Assembly: GCF_900103645.1 (NCBI RefSeq)
Contig: NZ_FNHP01000008.1
Coordinates: 62,001 to 126,000 of the forward strand
Direction: 5' to 3'
Origin: Oryzisolibacter propanilivorax
Lineage (GTDB): Bacteria; Pseudomonadota; Gammaproteobacteria; Burkholderiales; Burkholderiaceae_C
DNA: 64,000 bases
Each line of letters starts with the position of its first letter. The stretch's first letter is position 1. Shown here piece by piece: positions 1 to 8,672 of this stretch. A model generated the notes under the pieces. That model was given only the letters and a program-made list of their open reading frames with translations. It did not search any database and was not told the DNA's origin. Made by a program: the position numbers and the translations under genes.

Positions 1-28
1 GCATCCGGTCAGGGCAGGGGCGCCAGGT

Positions 29-724
29 TCAGTCGCGCTCGCCGCCCATGATTCCCAACAGGGCGAGCAGGCTCTGGAAGACGTTGAACAGGTCCAGGTA
101 CAAGGCCAGCGTGGCGCTGATGTAGTTGGTCTCGCCCCCGTCCAGGATGCGCTTCAGGTCATACAGCATGAAGGCGCTGAAGATGCCGATGGCGGCCACG
201 GAAATCGCCATCATCCCGGCCGAGGAGCCGACGAAGACGTTCACGATGGCGCCGACCATCAGCACCATGGCGCCGACGAACAGCCACTTGCCCATGCCCG
301 ACAGGTCGCGCTTGATGACCGTGGCCAGGCTGGCCATCACGAAGAACACGCCCGCCGTGCCGGCGAAGGCCGTCATGATGAGTTCGGCGCCATTGGAAAA
401 GCCGAGGATGGCGCCGATCAGGCGCGACAGCATCAAGCCCATGAAGAAGGTAAAGCCCAGCAGCACCGGCACACCGGCGGCCGAGTTCTTGGTCTTCTCG
501 ATGGCGAACATGAAGCCGAAGGCGCCGCCCAGGAAGACGATCAGCCCCAGGCCGCCCTGCAGTGCCATGGTGATGCCGGTGGCCACGCCCAGCCAGGCGC
601 CGGCGACGGTGGGCAGCAGGCTCAGGGCCAGCAGCCAATAGGTGTTGCGCAGCACGCGGTGGCGCTGCTCCTGCGACAGGCCGTAGCTGGCGGCGCTGCC
701 GAAACGGGTGATGCCGTTGTTCAT
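29..724 (-). CDS. Bax inhibitor-1 / YccA family integral membrane protein
   Basis: The 231-residue product is almost entirely hydrophobic, with about seven predicted membrane segments separated by short loops, as usual for the BI-1/TMBIM family (YccA/YbhL in bacteria). These proteins sit in the inner membrane; YccA modulates FtsH proteolysis and others have been linked to calcium leak. The late stretch FMLYDLKRILDGG near residue 185 is the typical family signature with its acidic pair. The ATG at 724 is preceded by a good AGGAGA ribosome site. It is a single gene, divergent from the GlcG-like gene. The family is clear; the physiological role is not. Confidence 0.9.
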   Translation of the reverse strand: MNNGITRFGSAASYGLSQEQRHRVLRNTYWLLALSLLPTVAGAWLGVATGITMALQGGLGLIVFLGGAFGFMFAIEKTKNSAAGVPVLLGFTFFMGLMLSRLIGAILGFSNGAELIMTAFAGTAGVFFVMASLATVIKRDLSGMGKWLFVGAMVLMVGAIVNVFVGSSAGMMAISVAAIGIFSAFMLYDLKRILDGGETNYISATLALYLDLFNVFQSLLALLGIMGGERD

Positions 725-963
725 GTGTGTTTCTCCTGGAGTGCTTTCAGGGCCGCGTGTAGAGCGGTCCAGCCCATTTTAGGTAAGGGTTTTGCGCGGC
801 TTTTGCAATACCCGCGCATGGCCCCCCGGATTGCCGGGCGCGGCACATCCCGCGCCTGCATGTCAGCAATGTTTGTCCTGTGGCAGGTGCAGTGCCGCCG
901 GGCAGGATGGCTATGCTTGCGCCTCGCGTAATTCCATAACCAAACTCCCTGAACTGTATTTTT

Positions 964-1371
964 ATGAAAACCGTCTCCTCCCTCGAGCTTTCCGACCTCA
1001 AGCAGATCGCCGCCGCCGCCGAGGCCGAGGCCCTGAAGCACCAGTGGGCCGTGACCGTCGCCATCGTCGACGAGGGCGGCCACCCGCTGTGGCTGCAGCG
1101 CCTGGACGGCGCCGCCGCCGTCTCCGCGCACATCGCCCAGGCCAAGGCGCGCACCGCCGCCCTGGGCCGCCGCGAGACCAAAGGCTACGAGGAGATGATC
1201 AATAACGGCCGCACGTCGTTCCTGTCGGCTCCGGCCATCGACGGCATGCTCGAAGGCGGCGTGCCGATCCTCAAGGACGGCCACTGCCTGGGCGCGGTCG
1301 GCGTGAGCGGCGTCAAGTCCACCGAGGACGCGCAGGTGGCGCGCGCCGGCATCGCCGCCATCGGCCTGTAA
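964..1371 (+). CDS. GlcG/HbpS-like heme-binding family protein
   Basis: The 135-residue protein matches the GlcG/HbpS (DUF336) fold: an N-terminal helix, the VAIVDEGGHPLW segment, and a C-terminal GGVPI...GAVGVSG stretch. Members include the GlcG protein of glycolate operons and HbpS-type heme-binding proteins. There is no signal peptide, so it is probably cytoplasmic. No glc genes adjoin it, but an iron/heme uptake cluster begins about 220 bp downstream on the other strand, which loosely favours a heme-related role. The biochemical function of this copy cannot be read from sequence. The start lacks a strong ribosome site. Confidence 0.85.
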   Translation: MKTVSSLELSDLKQIAAAAEAEALKHQWAVTVAIVDEGGHPLWLQRLDGAAAVSAHIAQAKARTAALGRRETKGYEEMINNGRTSFLSAPAIDGMLEGGVPILKDGHCLGAVGVSGVKSTEDAQVARAGIAAIGL

Positions 1372-1393
1372 GCCAGGGCGGTAGCCGCCATGT

Positions 1394-1424
1394 AAAAAAG
1401 CCGGCCTGAAAAGGCCGGCTTTTT
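1394..1424 (+). terminator. Rho-independent terminator after the GlcG-like gene
   Basis: An 8-bp perfect GC stem (1400-1407 with 1412-1419, GAAA loop) is followed by five T residues, 23 bp after the stop codon. An A-run on the left arm means it may also act leftwards. From here to 1594 there is no gene, only a second short hairpin (1531-1546) without a T-run. Confidence 0.85.
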
Positions 1425-1594
1425 CATGGGTGCCGCGTGGCGGCTGGAGAGGCAATCGCAAGGCTGTCGGGAAAAAAAGCGTGGCTACGCGAAAGAGAAG
1501 AACTTCCGTTGGCTGGCTAAAACGACTGGTCGGGTCGCAAGACCCGCGAGTCGCCCCACGATGAAACACGGTTGAAGGAGATCTGGCGGCCGCC

Positions 1595-1801
1595 TTACTT
1601 GGTCAGTATCAGCTTGCCCAGCTTGGTGGCCTGCAGGCGGTACAGGGAGCCGTTGTGCACGATGGTCACCGCCTTGTTGCCTTGCAGCAGCGCAGTGCTG
1701 TCCACGGCGGCGCGGTCGGTCGTGTCACGGGCGGCGCCTTGCGGGCTGGCCACGATGTGCTGGCGGGGCAGGGCGGTCAGGGCGGCTTGCATGGTGATCA
1801 A
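1595..1801 (-). CDS. hemP: HemP-family hemin uptake protein
   Basis: This is a small basic protein (68 residues from the first ATG; a second ATG at residue 4 is equally possible). Its C-terminal half carries the HemP signature, ending in HNGSLYRLQATKLGKLILTK. HemP proteins are short products encoded at the head of heme/siderophore uptake operons in Proteobacteria and act in iron-dependent control of heme uptake genes. A Fur-box-like sequence sits directly upstream (1823-1841), and exbD, exbB and tonB lie behind it on the same strand, so iron-regulated expression is very likely. No heme receptor gene follows downstream here. Confidence 0.88.
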   Translation of the reverse strand: MITMQAALTALPRQHIVASPQGAARDTTDRAAVDSTALLQGNKAVTIVHNGSLYRLQATKLGKLILTK

Positions 1802-1822
1802 GGATTGGCGTTAAGTTCGGTT

Positions 1823-1841
1823 AATGATAACCATTCTCAAT
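1823..1841 (-). promoter_or_regulatory. Fur box upstream of hemP
   Basis: The 19-bp sequence aatgataaccattctcaat agrees with the classical Fur palindrome AATGAGAATTATTCTCATT at 15 of 19 positions. It lies 22 bp upstream of the hemP start in an AT-rich gap. Fur regulation is an inference from this match and from the function of the gene. Confidence 0.75.
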
Positions 1842-1905
1842 AATTCGTCAAGCCTTTTGCTTGGCCACCCGGTAAAAGTATGTGACTGGGTTCTTTCACA
1901 CGTTC

Positions 1906-2316
<411 letters not shown>

Positions 2317-2320
2317 GGCG

Positions 2321-3040
2321 TCAACCCTTCTTCATGGTCACCACGCGAGCGCCGTCGCCACTTGGCAGGATGACACGGGCGCCGGTCACGAAGTAGGCGT
2401 GCAGGTCGTGGGCGAAGCTGTTGAGGGCGTTCAGGATGTGCTTGTTGCCGCGCACCAGGGCGTTGTAGCCCAGTACCGCGGGGATGGCCACCGCCAGGCC
2501 CAGGGCGGTCATGATCAGCGCCTCGCCAATCGGGCCGGCCACCTTGTCGATGGTCGACTGGCCCGATGTGCCGATGGCCACCAGCGCGTGGTAGATACCC
2601 CAGACGGTGCCGAACAGGCCGATGAACGGCGCCGTGGAGCCCACCGAGGCCAGGATCGCCAGGCCCGACTGCAGCCGGGCGGTGAACTCGTCAATGCAGT
2701 TGCGCAGGCAGCGCGTGATCCAGTCGCTCACGTCCAGGCTGTCGTGCAGGTGGGTCTGGGTGTTGCGGTGGTGCGCCGTGGCCTCGCGCCCTTCCAGGGC
2801 CAGGTGGCGGAACGGGTTGCTGGCGTCACCGCCCAGCTTGGACAGGCCGGCGGCGAAGTCCTCGCTGTGCCAGAAGTCGCGTGCCTGACGCGCCAGCTGC
2901 TTAAAGCGCACGATGTCCAGCGCCTTGAGGATGATGACGATCCACGAGGCCAGGGACATGGCCAGCAGCAGCACGGCGACGGCGCGCGTGACGAAGTCGC
3001 CCTGGATCCAGACGTTGGCGATGCCGAATTGCGATTGCAT
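2321..3040 (-). CDS. exbB: ExbB-type proton-channel subunit
   Basis: This MotA/TolQ/ExbB family protein has 239 residues from the chosen ATG at 3040. It shows an N-terminal membrane helix, a cytoplasmic loop, and two further helices around [19 protein letters not shown] and ALIMTALGLAVAIPAVLGYN. The ATG at 3040 was chosen over an upstream in-frame one at 3130 because an AGGAG ribosome site lies 12 bp before it and the longer form would overlap tonB. ExbB is the channel scaffold that, with ExbD, couples proton flow to TonB. It is transcribed tonB-exbB-exbD. Confidence 0.92.
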   Translation of the reverse strand: MQSQFGIANVWIQGDFVTRAVAVLLLAMSLASWIVIILKALDIVRFKQLARQARDFWHSEDFAAGLSKLGGDASNPFRHLALEGREATAHHRNTQTHLHDSLDVSDWITRCLRNCIDEFTARLQSGLAILASVGSTAPFIGLFGTVWGIYHALVAIGTSGQSTIDKVAGPIGEALIMTALGLAVAIPAVLGYNALVRGNKHILNALNSFAHDLHAYFVTGARVILPSGDGARVVTMKKG

Positions 3041-3090
3041 GGGGAAAAAACTCCTGGGAACGGCCGTGGCCGGGAATGGGCTGTGCCGGC

Positions 3091-3837
3091 TTACTGCTTG
3101 AGCACGAAATTGATGGGCTGCACGAACCACATGGCCTCGGGTACGCCGCCGCGCGTGCCGGGCACGAAGCGCCAGCGCTGCACGGTTTCCAGGGCCTGGC
3201 GGTCCAGCCGGTCGAAGCCGCTGGACTTCTTCAGCTCGACTTTCTGCGGCAGGCCGTCAGTGCCGATCAGCACGTTGAGCAGCACCACGCCCTGCTCGCC
3301 TAGGCGCCGGCTGACCGCCGGGTAGGGTGGGGCCGGATTGTTCAGGTGGCTGGCGTTGCTGGACGGCTGGATGACTGCCGGCGGCGCCGGTGGCGCGGGC
3401 GGGGCTGGGGGCGCCGGCGGGGCCGGCGGCGCGATAGGGGCAGGAGCCGGCGCCGGTGGGGCGGGCGGCTGCGGCTCGGTCACGCCCAACGGCGCGTTGG
3501 GCGCTGGGGTCGGGTCGGGGATGGCCAGCGGCACCGGCGCCCGGGCCGGTCGCGGCTTGGGGGCAGGCTTGGGCGGCGCGGGCTTGGGCGGTGGCGGCGT
3601 GGGTGCGGGCTTAGGCGGCGGCGCCGGTGGCGGCGGTGCAGGGGGCGCTGGCGGCTGGGCGACCAGCATTTCGCTGATCACCTGCACCGGCAGCACCATC
3701 TGCGGCGGCGTGACACGGGCCAGGCCCGATTGCAGGGCCCACAGCCCGGCAGCGTGCAGCGCCAGTACCGAACCAGCAATCGCAACGTGGCGTCCCGTCA
3801 GGCCAGCAGGCGCACCATATCGATCAGTCAGGAGCAT
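3091..3837 (-). CDS. tonB: TonB energy transducer
   Basis: The protein has 248 residues from the ATG at 3837. An N-terminal signal-anchor helix is followed by a long proline/alanine/lysine-rich periplasmic spacer (about residues 55-155, many PPAP and PKPAP units). The C-terminal TonB domain contains YPAVSRRLGEQGVVLLNVLI and the conserved SSGFDRLDRQAL segment. TonB spans the periplasm to drive TonB-dependent outer-membrane receptors for ferric siderophores and heme. The start at 3837 was preferred to an upstream one at 3882 because it places the anchor helix normally and has AGGAG-like bases before it. It lies between bfd and exbB. Confidence 0.92.
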   Translation of the reverse strand: MLLTDRYGAPAGLTGRHVAIAGSVLALHAAGLWALQSGLARVTPPQMVLPVQVISEMLVAQPPAPPAPPPPAPPPKPAPTPPPPKPAPPKPAPKPRPARAPVPLAIPDPTPAPNAPLGVTEPQPPAPPAPAPAPIAPPAPPAPPAPPAPPAPPAVIQPSSNASHLNNPAPPYPAVSRRLGEQGVVLLNVLIGTDGLPQKVELKKSSGFDRLDRQALETVQRWRFVPGTRGGVPEAMWFVQPINFVLKQ

Positions 3838-3912
3838 GGAAAAAGGGCCCGGCCTGGCCCTGGTGACGGCGCCAGCCCGCAAGGGCTTGTCAGATGGAAG
3901 GAGCGAGAGCCC

Positions 3913-3990
3913 TCATTTGCGCACGATCCACCAGACCGAGCACAGCACGATGATCAAACTGCCAGCGAGGGGGACGAAGATTTGCAGCAT
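3913..3990 (-). CDS. Putative 25-residue single-span membrane peptide
   Basis: A short reading frame (MLQIFVPLAGSL...WWIVRK) encodes one hydrophobic helix with a basic C-terminal tail. Its ATG is preceded by GGAAGG at a suitable distance. It overlaps the 3' end of bfd in another frame and sits just before tonB in the same direction. I do not recognise a family. The amphiphilic ending and ribosome site favour a real small protein, but the length leaves this uncertain. Confidence 0.35.
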   Translation of the reverse strand: MLQIFVPLAGSLIIVLCSVWWIVRK

Positions 3991-4229
3991 GCGTTGCCTT
4001 CCTGAAGGAGGTGGGCAAGCTGGCTGTGCTGCGGCGCGGTGTCGTTGCGCAGCGCCGCGACCGGCTGCGAGCCGCAGCATTGCGCCACGACATCGCGGGC
4101 CGAGGCCTCGCAGCAACCGCACTGGGTGGCAACGCCCAACTCGAACTGGATCTCGTCGAAGCTCATCCCGGCGCGCGCGTGGCGTGCGATTTCACGGTCG
4201 GAGATACGGTGGCAGACGCAGACGATCAT
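3954..4229 (-). CDS. bfd: Bacterioferritin-associated ferredoxin (Bfd-like)
   Basis: The 91-residue protein begins MIVCVCHRISDREI and carries the four-cysteine pattern of the BFD-like [2Fe-2S] domain (CxC near residues 4-6 and CGCC near residue 40). Bfd reduces bacterioferritin to release stored iron. The ATG at 4229 is the natural start because the family begins with this Met-Ile-Val-Cys segment; an upstream in-frame ATG at 4403 would add an unrelated extension. A Fur-box-like site lies about 50 bp upstream. It is the first gene of the leftward bfd-tonB-exbB-exbD-hemP iron cluster. The C-terminal third is longer than the minimal domain and not conserved. Confidence 0.88.
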   Translation of the reverse strand: MIVCVCHRISDREIARHARAGMSFDEIQFELGVATQCGCCEASARDVVAQCCGSQPVAALRNDTAPQHSQLAHLLQEGNACCKSSSPSLAV

Positions 4230-4279
4230 GGCGGGGTAGGCCGGCGTGGCTGGCTTGTTGGGAAAGTGAGGCGAGTATA

Positions 4280-4298
4280 AATAAGAATCCGTCGCATT
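4280..4298 (-). promoter_or_regulatory. Fur box upstream of bfd
   Basis: Read on the minus strand, aatgcgacggattcttatt matches the Fur palindrome AATGAGAATTATTCTCATT at 14 of 19 positions. It lies 50 bp upstream of the bfd start, in a locally AT-rich stretch. Together with the site before hemP it brackets the iron cluster. Confidence 0.6.
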
Positions 4299-4367
4299 TG
4301 CCAGTTTTTTTGCCATGTCCCTGTCGCTGCTGCGGTGAAATCCCCCCATGTTTCCTGGCGTCCAGGC

Positions 4368-4393
4368 AAAAAAAACCGACGCGGTGCGTCGGT
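4368..4393 (-). terminator. Terminator of the SWIB-domain gene
   Basis: An 8-bp stem (4375-4382 with 4386-4393, 3-base loop) is followed, on the minus strand, by a run of eight T. It lies 23 bp downstream of the SWIB gene stop codon. Confidence 0.85.
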
Positions 4394-4415
4394 GATGGGT
4401 CAATGCCGCGCGGGC

Positions 4416-4703
4416 TTACTTGACGTGCTTGCCGATCAGGCCGGCCATCTCGAACATCGAGACCTGGGGCTTGCCGAAGACTTCCTTGAGCTTGGCGTCG
4501 GCGTTGATCATGCGCTTGTTGGCCGGGTCCTGCAGGTTGTGCTCCTTGATGTAGATCCACAGCTTGCTGATGATCTCGGTGCGCGGCAGCGGGGTGCTGC
4601 CGACCACGGCGGCCAGCGCCGGGCTGGGGGTCAGCGGCTTCATGAAGGCGGCGTTGGGGGTGCGCTTCTTGGCGGCCTCGGGGGCGTTCTTGGCAGTTGC
4701 CAT
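4416..4703 (-). CDS. SWIB/MDM2-domain protein
   Basis: The 95-residue protein consists of a short Lys/Ala-rich N-terminus and a SWIB domain (about residues 20-95), seen as FMKPLTPSPALAAVVG, LPRTEIISKLWIYIKEHNLQ and a closing MFEMAGLIGKHV. SWIB domains are usual in eukaryotic chromatin remodellers; stand-alone bacterial versions occur in Burkholderiales and Chlamydiae, probably as DNA- or topology-associated proteins. The ATG at 4703 has an AAGGA ribosome site; the upstream in-frame ATG does not. It is monocistronic with its own terminator. The bacterial role is unknown. Confidence 0.88.
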   Translation of the reverse strand: MATAKNAPEAAKKRTPNAAFMKPLTPSPALAAVVGSTPLPRTEIISKLWIYIKEHNLQDPANKRMINADAKLKEVFGKPQVSMFEMAGLIGKHVK

Positions 4704-4924
4704 GTCAAATCGTCCTTGTGGTGGTGGAAATGTCACCAGCGAACGCCTGGTGCTCCACTGGTAGCGGCGATGCTACTGGGAAAAAAACGGCTTTCCAAGG
4801 AAGGTGACGCTTTTTTGCGCCAGGGGCGCCGTGTCCTCGGTGCGCGTGACAATGCGCGGCGCGCGTGTCCCAAGCATAGGGCGCGCGCCGCGCTCCCTCA
4901 ACCCGTTGCACAAGGCCCGCATCC

Positions 4925-5431
4925 ATGACTGCCGATTTCGCTTCGTTTCCTTCCACCTGTGACCTGTGCGACGTGCACAAGGCGGACGACAGCGGCGCCT
5001 TCCGGGTGCTGCCGCCGGTCATGCACAGCTATGGCGGCCTGGCCGCGTTCGCGGGCGAAGTGCGCACCGTGCGCTGCTTCGAGGACAACTCGCTGGTCAA
5101 GGCCGCAGTGGAAGCCGCCGGCCACGGCCGGGTGCTGGTGGTGGACGGCGGTGCGTCGCTGCGCCGCGCGCTGGTCGGCGGCAACCTTGCGGCCAGCGCC
5201 GCGCGCAATGGCTGGGCCGGTATCGTCGTCAACGGCTGCGTGCGCGACGTGGCCGAGCTGGCGGCGGCGCAGGTTGGCATACGGGCGCTGGGGTTGGTGC
5301 CCTTGCCCACGGAAAAGCGCGGCGAGGGCCAGAGCGGCGTGGCGGTGCAGGTCCAGGGCGTCTGGGTGCGGCCGGGCGACTGGCTGTATGCCGATGCCGA
5401 CGGCATCGTGGTCAGCGATCGTCCGCTTTGA
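4925..5431 (+). CDS. rraA: RraA family protein (RNase E inhibitor-like / HMG aldolase-like)
   Basis: The 168-residue protein has the RraA fold throughout, with VLVVDGGASLRRALVGGNLA and the GIVVNGCVRDV segment whose Arg-Asp pair is typical of the family. Members include E. coli RraA, a regulator that binds RNase E, and metal-dependent 4-hydroxy-4-methyl-2-oxoglutarate aldolases. Sequence alone does not separate the two activities. It overlaps the convergent DMT transporter gene by 20 bp at its 3' end. Confidence 0.9.
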   Translation: MTADFASFPSTCDLCDVHKADDSGAFRVLPPVMHSYGGLAAFAGEVRTVRCFEDNSLVKAAVEAAGHGRVLVVDGGASLRRALVGGNLAASAARNGWAGIVVNGCVRDVAELAAAQVGIRALGLVPLPTEKRGEGQSGVAVQVQGVWVRPGDWLYADADGIVVSDRPL

Positions 5432-6368
5432 GTGTCGTGGGGGCAGGGCGTGAGCCGGAGCGTGCCGGCAGCGTCGCTAGCACCACGCTCGCCAGCGCGA
5501 TGCCGAAGGCCAGCAGCTGCACGGCGGTGAAGCGCTCGCCCAGCACCAGCACGCCGACCAGGGCCGCGCCGACCGGCAGCAGCACCGTGAACACGCCGGC
5601 CTGCGCCGCCGGGACCGCCTGCAGCCCGGTCATCCACAGCCATACGCTCCACATGCAGGCCGCCAGGGCGTAGAACAGCAACAGCAGCCACATGCCGCCG
5701 GTCACGCCGGAAAAGTCGAAGCGCAGCGCCCACCACAGGCCGGCTGGCGTGGCCAGCGCCAGTCCCCACAGGTTGATGAGCGCGGTGATGCGCCGCGGCG
5801 CCAGGCTGCCGGTGAGTTTCTTGCCGATGACGGAATACGCGCCTTCGCAGGCCGACGCGGCCAGCAGCAGTGCCCAGCCCAGCCAGGCGGCATGCGGGGT
5901 ACTGGCGGCACTGGTGGCGGTTGCGCCAGCGGGCGACGCGGATAGCGCGAACAGGGCGATGCCGGCCACGGCGCAGGCCACTGCCAGCCAGGTGCGCGGC
6001 GCGACCTGCTCACGCAGAAACAGCCAGCTCATCAGTGCCACGCAGGCCGGAATCGACGCCATGACGACTCCGGCGGTGCTGGCGCTGGTCAGGCTCACGC
6101 CATAGATCATGCACACGGTGAACAGAAAGTTGCCCAGCAGCGCCTGCAGGAACAGCAGGCCGCGTGTCTGCCGCGTCAGGCGTGGTTCGGCGGCTGGACG
6201 GCGCAGCCAGTGCAGCATGGCCAGGCTGCCCATGCCAAAGCGCAGCCAGGTCAGCAGGAACACCGGAAACACCGCCGCCAGTGGTTTGGACAGCGCAACG
6301 TAGCTGCCCACCAGCGACATGCTCAAGGCCAGGCACAGGTAGGCAAGGGGGCGGCAGGGTGGCGGCAC
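5412..6368 (-). CDS. DMT/EamA family exporter
   Basis: This inner-membrane protein of about 318 residues has ten predicted helices in two EamA repeats (for example FPVFLLTWLRFGMGSLAML and AGVFTVLLPVGAALVGVLVL). The family exports amino acids or other metabolites; the substrate here is unknown. The open frame extends to 6611, but its first 80 codons read through AT-rich promoter-like DNA. I place the start at a GTG at 6368, just before the first helix, although no clear ribosome site is visible. It is convergent with rraA and divergent from aceA. Confidence 0.8.
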   Translation of the reverse strand: MPPPCRPLAYLCLALSMSLVGSYVALSKPLAAVFPVFLLTWLRFGMGSLAMLHWLRRPAAEPRLTRQTRGLLFLQALLGNFLFTVCMIYGVSLTSASTAGVVMASIPACVALMSWLFLREQVAPRTWLAVACAVAGIALFALSASPAGATATSAASTPHAAWLGWALLLAASACEGAYSVIGKKLTGSLAPRRITALINLWGLALATPAGLWWALRFDFSGVTGGMWLLLLFYALAACMWSVWLWMTGLQAVPAAQAGVFTVLLPVGAALVGVLVLGERFTAVQLLAFGIALASVVLATLPARSGSRPAPTTLKADDR

Positions 6369-6701
6369 GGCGATGGATGAACGACAAACGGCGGGTGCGC
6401 ATGATGCCGCATGGCACGACCCCGGCACCGGCTGCGCTGGCACTGCCCGTGCGTTTCCGCATGATGCCTTGTATTTTCCATACTGCGAAATAGCACATTG
6501 CTGCAACGCCACAATTTTTCTCATTACAAGAAATTTTTTCTCATATGCAGAAAATTTGTTCTCAAGTAATTGATTTTTAAGAAATAATTTTTTGTCTTGT
6601 ATAAGACACAAGACGTTGCTTCAGTCTTATACAAGACTTAAAGTACGTCCAACGGCAAAGTCATGCCGCCCCTGATAACCAACCCTCATCTGGAGATCAC
6701 C
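6369..6701 (+). promoter_or_regulatory. aceA upstream region with paired inverted operators
   Basis: This gene-free stretch becomes strongly AT-rich from about 6500. Two 14-bp elements, gtcttgtataagac (6594-6607) and gtcttatacaagac (6624-6637), are exact reverse complements of each other; each is itself a near-palindrome, and their centres are 30 bp apart. They lie 65-110 bp upstream of the aceA start. The arrangement suits a dimeric repressor or activator, possibly of the GntR family, controlling glyoxylate-shunt expression. The regulator's identity is inference. Confidence 0.6.
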
Positions 6702-8033
6702 ATGCCCCAATCCCTGAACGCCCAGCTCAGCCGTGAGCAACAGATCGCCGCCCTGGAAAAGGACTGGGCGCAGAACCCCCGCTGGAAGGGCGTCAAGCGT
6801 GGCTACAGCGCCGCCGACGTGGTGCGTCTGCGCGGCAGCCTGCAGCCCGAGCACACGCTGGCCAAGCGCGGCGCGGAAAAGCTTTGGGACAAGATCAATG
6901 GCGGCGCCAAGAAGGGCTACGTGAACGCCTTCGGCGCCATCAGCGCTGGCCAGGCCATGCAGCAGGCCAAGGCCGGCCTGGAGGCGGTGTACCTGTCGGG
7001 CTGGCAGGTGGCCGCCGACGGCAACACCAGCGAGACCATGTACCCCGACCAGTCGCTGTACGCCTACGACTCGGTGCCGACCATGGTGCGCCGCATCAAC
7101 AACACCTTCAAGCGCGCCGACGAGATCCAGTGGGGCCGCGGCCTGAACCCTGGCGATGAGGGCTTCATCGACTACTTCCTGCCCATCGTGGCCGATGCGG
7201 AAGCCGGCTTCGGCGGCGTGCTGAACGCCTTCGAGCTGATGAAGAACATGATCGCTGCAGGTGCCGCCGGCGTGCACTTCGAGGACCAACTGGCAGCCGT
7301 GAAGAAGTGCGGCCACATGGGCGGCAAGGTGCTGGTGCCGACGCAGGAAGCCTGCGAGAAGCTGATCGCCGCGCGCTTCGCTGCCGACGTGATGGGCGTG
7401 CCGACCATCGTGCTGGCGCGCACCGACGCCGAGGCCGCCAACCTGATCACCAGCGACCATGACGCCAACGACCAGCCGTTCCTGACCGGCGAGCGCACGC
7501 AGGAAGGCTTCTTCCGCGTGAAGAACGGCCTGGAGCAGGCCATCAGCCGCGGCGTGGCCTATGCGCCCTACGCCGATCTGGTGTGGTGCGAGACCGGCGT
7601 GCCGGACATCGGCTTCGCCCGCGAGTTCGCGCAGGCCGTGCATGCCGCCTCGCCTGGCAAGCTGCTGTCGTACAACTGCTCGCCGTCCTTCAACTGGAAG
7701 AAGAACCTGAACGACAGCCAGATCGCGTCGTTCCAGGAAGAGCTCTCGGCGCTCGGCTACAAGTACCAGTTCATCACGCTGGCCGGCATCCACATCAACT
7801 GGTTCAACACCTTCCAGTTCGCGCACGCCTACGCCCGCGGCGAGGGCATGAAGCACTATGTAGAGATGGTGCAGGAGCCGGAATTCGCCGCACGCGACAA
7901 GGGCTACACCTTCGTGTCGCACCAGCAGGAAGTGGGTGCGGGCTACTTCGACGACGTGACCACCGTGATCCAGGGTGGGTCGTCCTCGGTCAAGGCGCTG
8001 GCCGGATCGACCGAGGAAGAGCAGTTCCACTGA
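6702..8033 (+). CDS. aceA: Isocitrate lyase
   Basis: The 443-residue enzyme cleaves isocitrate to succinate and glyoxylate, the first step of the glyoxylate shunt used for growth on acetate or fatty acids. The catalytic signature [16 protein letters not shown] is at residues 201-216, with the substrate and Mg-binding segments ([34 protein letters not shown]) all present. The ATG at 6702 was chosen because a TGGAGA ribosome site precedes it; the in-frame ATG at 6663 has none. Malate synthase is not adjacent. The gene ends at its own terminator, and the prophage is inserted just behind that. Confidence 0.97.
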   Translation: MPQSLNAQLSREQQIAALEKDWAQNPRWKGVKRGYSAADVVRLRGSLQPEHTLAKRGAEKLWDKINGGAKKGYVNAFGAISAGQAMQQAKAGLEAVYLSGWQVAADGNTSETMYPDQSLYAYDSVPTMVRRINNTFKRADEIQWGRGLNPGDEGFIDYFLPIVADAEAGFGGVLNAFELMKNMIAAGAAGVHFEDQLAAVKKCGHMGGKVLVPTQEACEKLIAARFAADVMGVPTIVLARTDAEAANLITSDHDANDQPFLTGERTQEGFFRVKNGLEQAISRGVAYAPYADLVWCETGVPDIGFAREFAQAVHAASPGKLLSYNCSPSFNWKKNLNDSQIASFQEELSALGYKYQFITLAGIHINWFNTFQFAHAYARGEGMKHYVEMVQEPEFAARDKGYTFVSHQQEVGAGYFDDVTTVIQGGSSSVKALAGSTEEEQFH

Positions 8034-8095
8034 GCTGCCGGTTTTCCTGACCCGCAGCGCCTCACAAGGGCGCGGCGGGCTGCATGAAACGCAAG

Positions 8096-8120
8096 AGCCA
8101 CCCGAACGGGTGGCTTTTTT
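8096..8120 (+). terminator. aceA terminator
   Basis: An 8-bp stem (agccaccc with gggtggct, 8096-8103 and 8108-8115) around a GAAC loop is followed by a T-run, 62 bp after the aceA stop. The prophage insertion lies only 21 bp further on, so aceA transcription is insulated from it. Confidence 0.85.
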
Positions 8121-8135
8121 TGCCCATTTTCCGGC

Positions 8136-8164
8136 GCGGTTTGAAGGGAGTTAAGAAAACCAAC
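8136..8164 (+). repeat. Left host-phage junction: 6-bp target duplication and left terminal repeat
   Basis: The host bases gcggtt (8136-8141) are repeated immediately outside the right end (45829-45834). The phage begins TGAAGGGAGTTAAGAAAAC at 8142. The reverse complement of the right end begins TGAAGCGCGTCGAGAAAAC, identical at 15 of the first 19 positions, and both are followed within two bases by CAAC. TG...CA ends with a short target duplication are what a Mu-type transposase leaves. Confidence 0.9.
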
Positions 8165-8267
8165 ACCCACGCGGCGCGAAAAATTGGGATTTTGCGGGTA
8201 GAGGTGGAATCTGGCGGGATGGGCTGATGCAACGGCGTTGCAACCCATGTAACGCGACAAGCGCCCG

Positions 8268-8672
8268 TCAGCGGCTTTCCAGTTCTGGTCTCGTCTGGCC
8301 CAGCATGTCCAGCTGACCTGGAGCAGCAATTGCCAAGCGTTGGGTCTTGATGCGGTCGCTGATCCTGCGCAATAGCTTGCGCATGCCGCGGGGGGTCATC
8401 TTGAAGTGCCGTGCGATCTGGTCCACGTTGTCCCCGGTGTACATATCCCAGGCCTCCAGCTCCTTGCGCGTGAGTTGGTAGCGCTCATCTTTCGGAAAGG
8501 AGATGACCTGGCCTGCACAGTAGCCGCTGAGGAAATCCACCATGGAAGCAGCAACGAGCTGCGCGGCTTCCGAAGCCATACCGACTTCTGCAAGCTGCCG
8601 CGCCATCACATCCATGAGTTCCGAATACAGCTCATGGCGCCTGAGCAAAGCGCGGCTGACGTCACTGCTCAC
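8268..8672 (-). CDS. mor: Mor-family late/middle transcription activator
   Basis: The 134-residue protein has an N-terminal dimerisation region and a C-terminal helix-turn-helix (DNVDQIARHFKMTPRGMRKLLRRI), as in the Mu Mor/C activator family. It is the last gene of the leftward early operon and overlaps gemA by 4 bp. In Mu, Mor turns on the middle promoter and C the late ones. Only one Mor/C-like gene is visible here, so this protein may activate the late promoters directly, perhaps through the repeated 21-bp element at 20007 and 28436 (inference). Confidence 0.85.
   Translation of the reverse strand: MSSDVSRALLRRHELYSELMDVMARQLAEVGMASEAAQLVAASMVDFLSGYCAGQVISFPKDERYQLTRKELEAWDMYTGDNVDQIARHFKMTPRGMRKLLRRISDRIKTQRLAIAAPGQLDMLGQTRPELESR

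Noticed and set aside
8228-8242. Palindrome tgcaacggcgttgca near the left end as a transposase site
   Set aside because: gttgca also occurs at the right end (45686 and 45756), but spacing and context differ, so it is not listed as a defined site.
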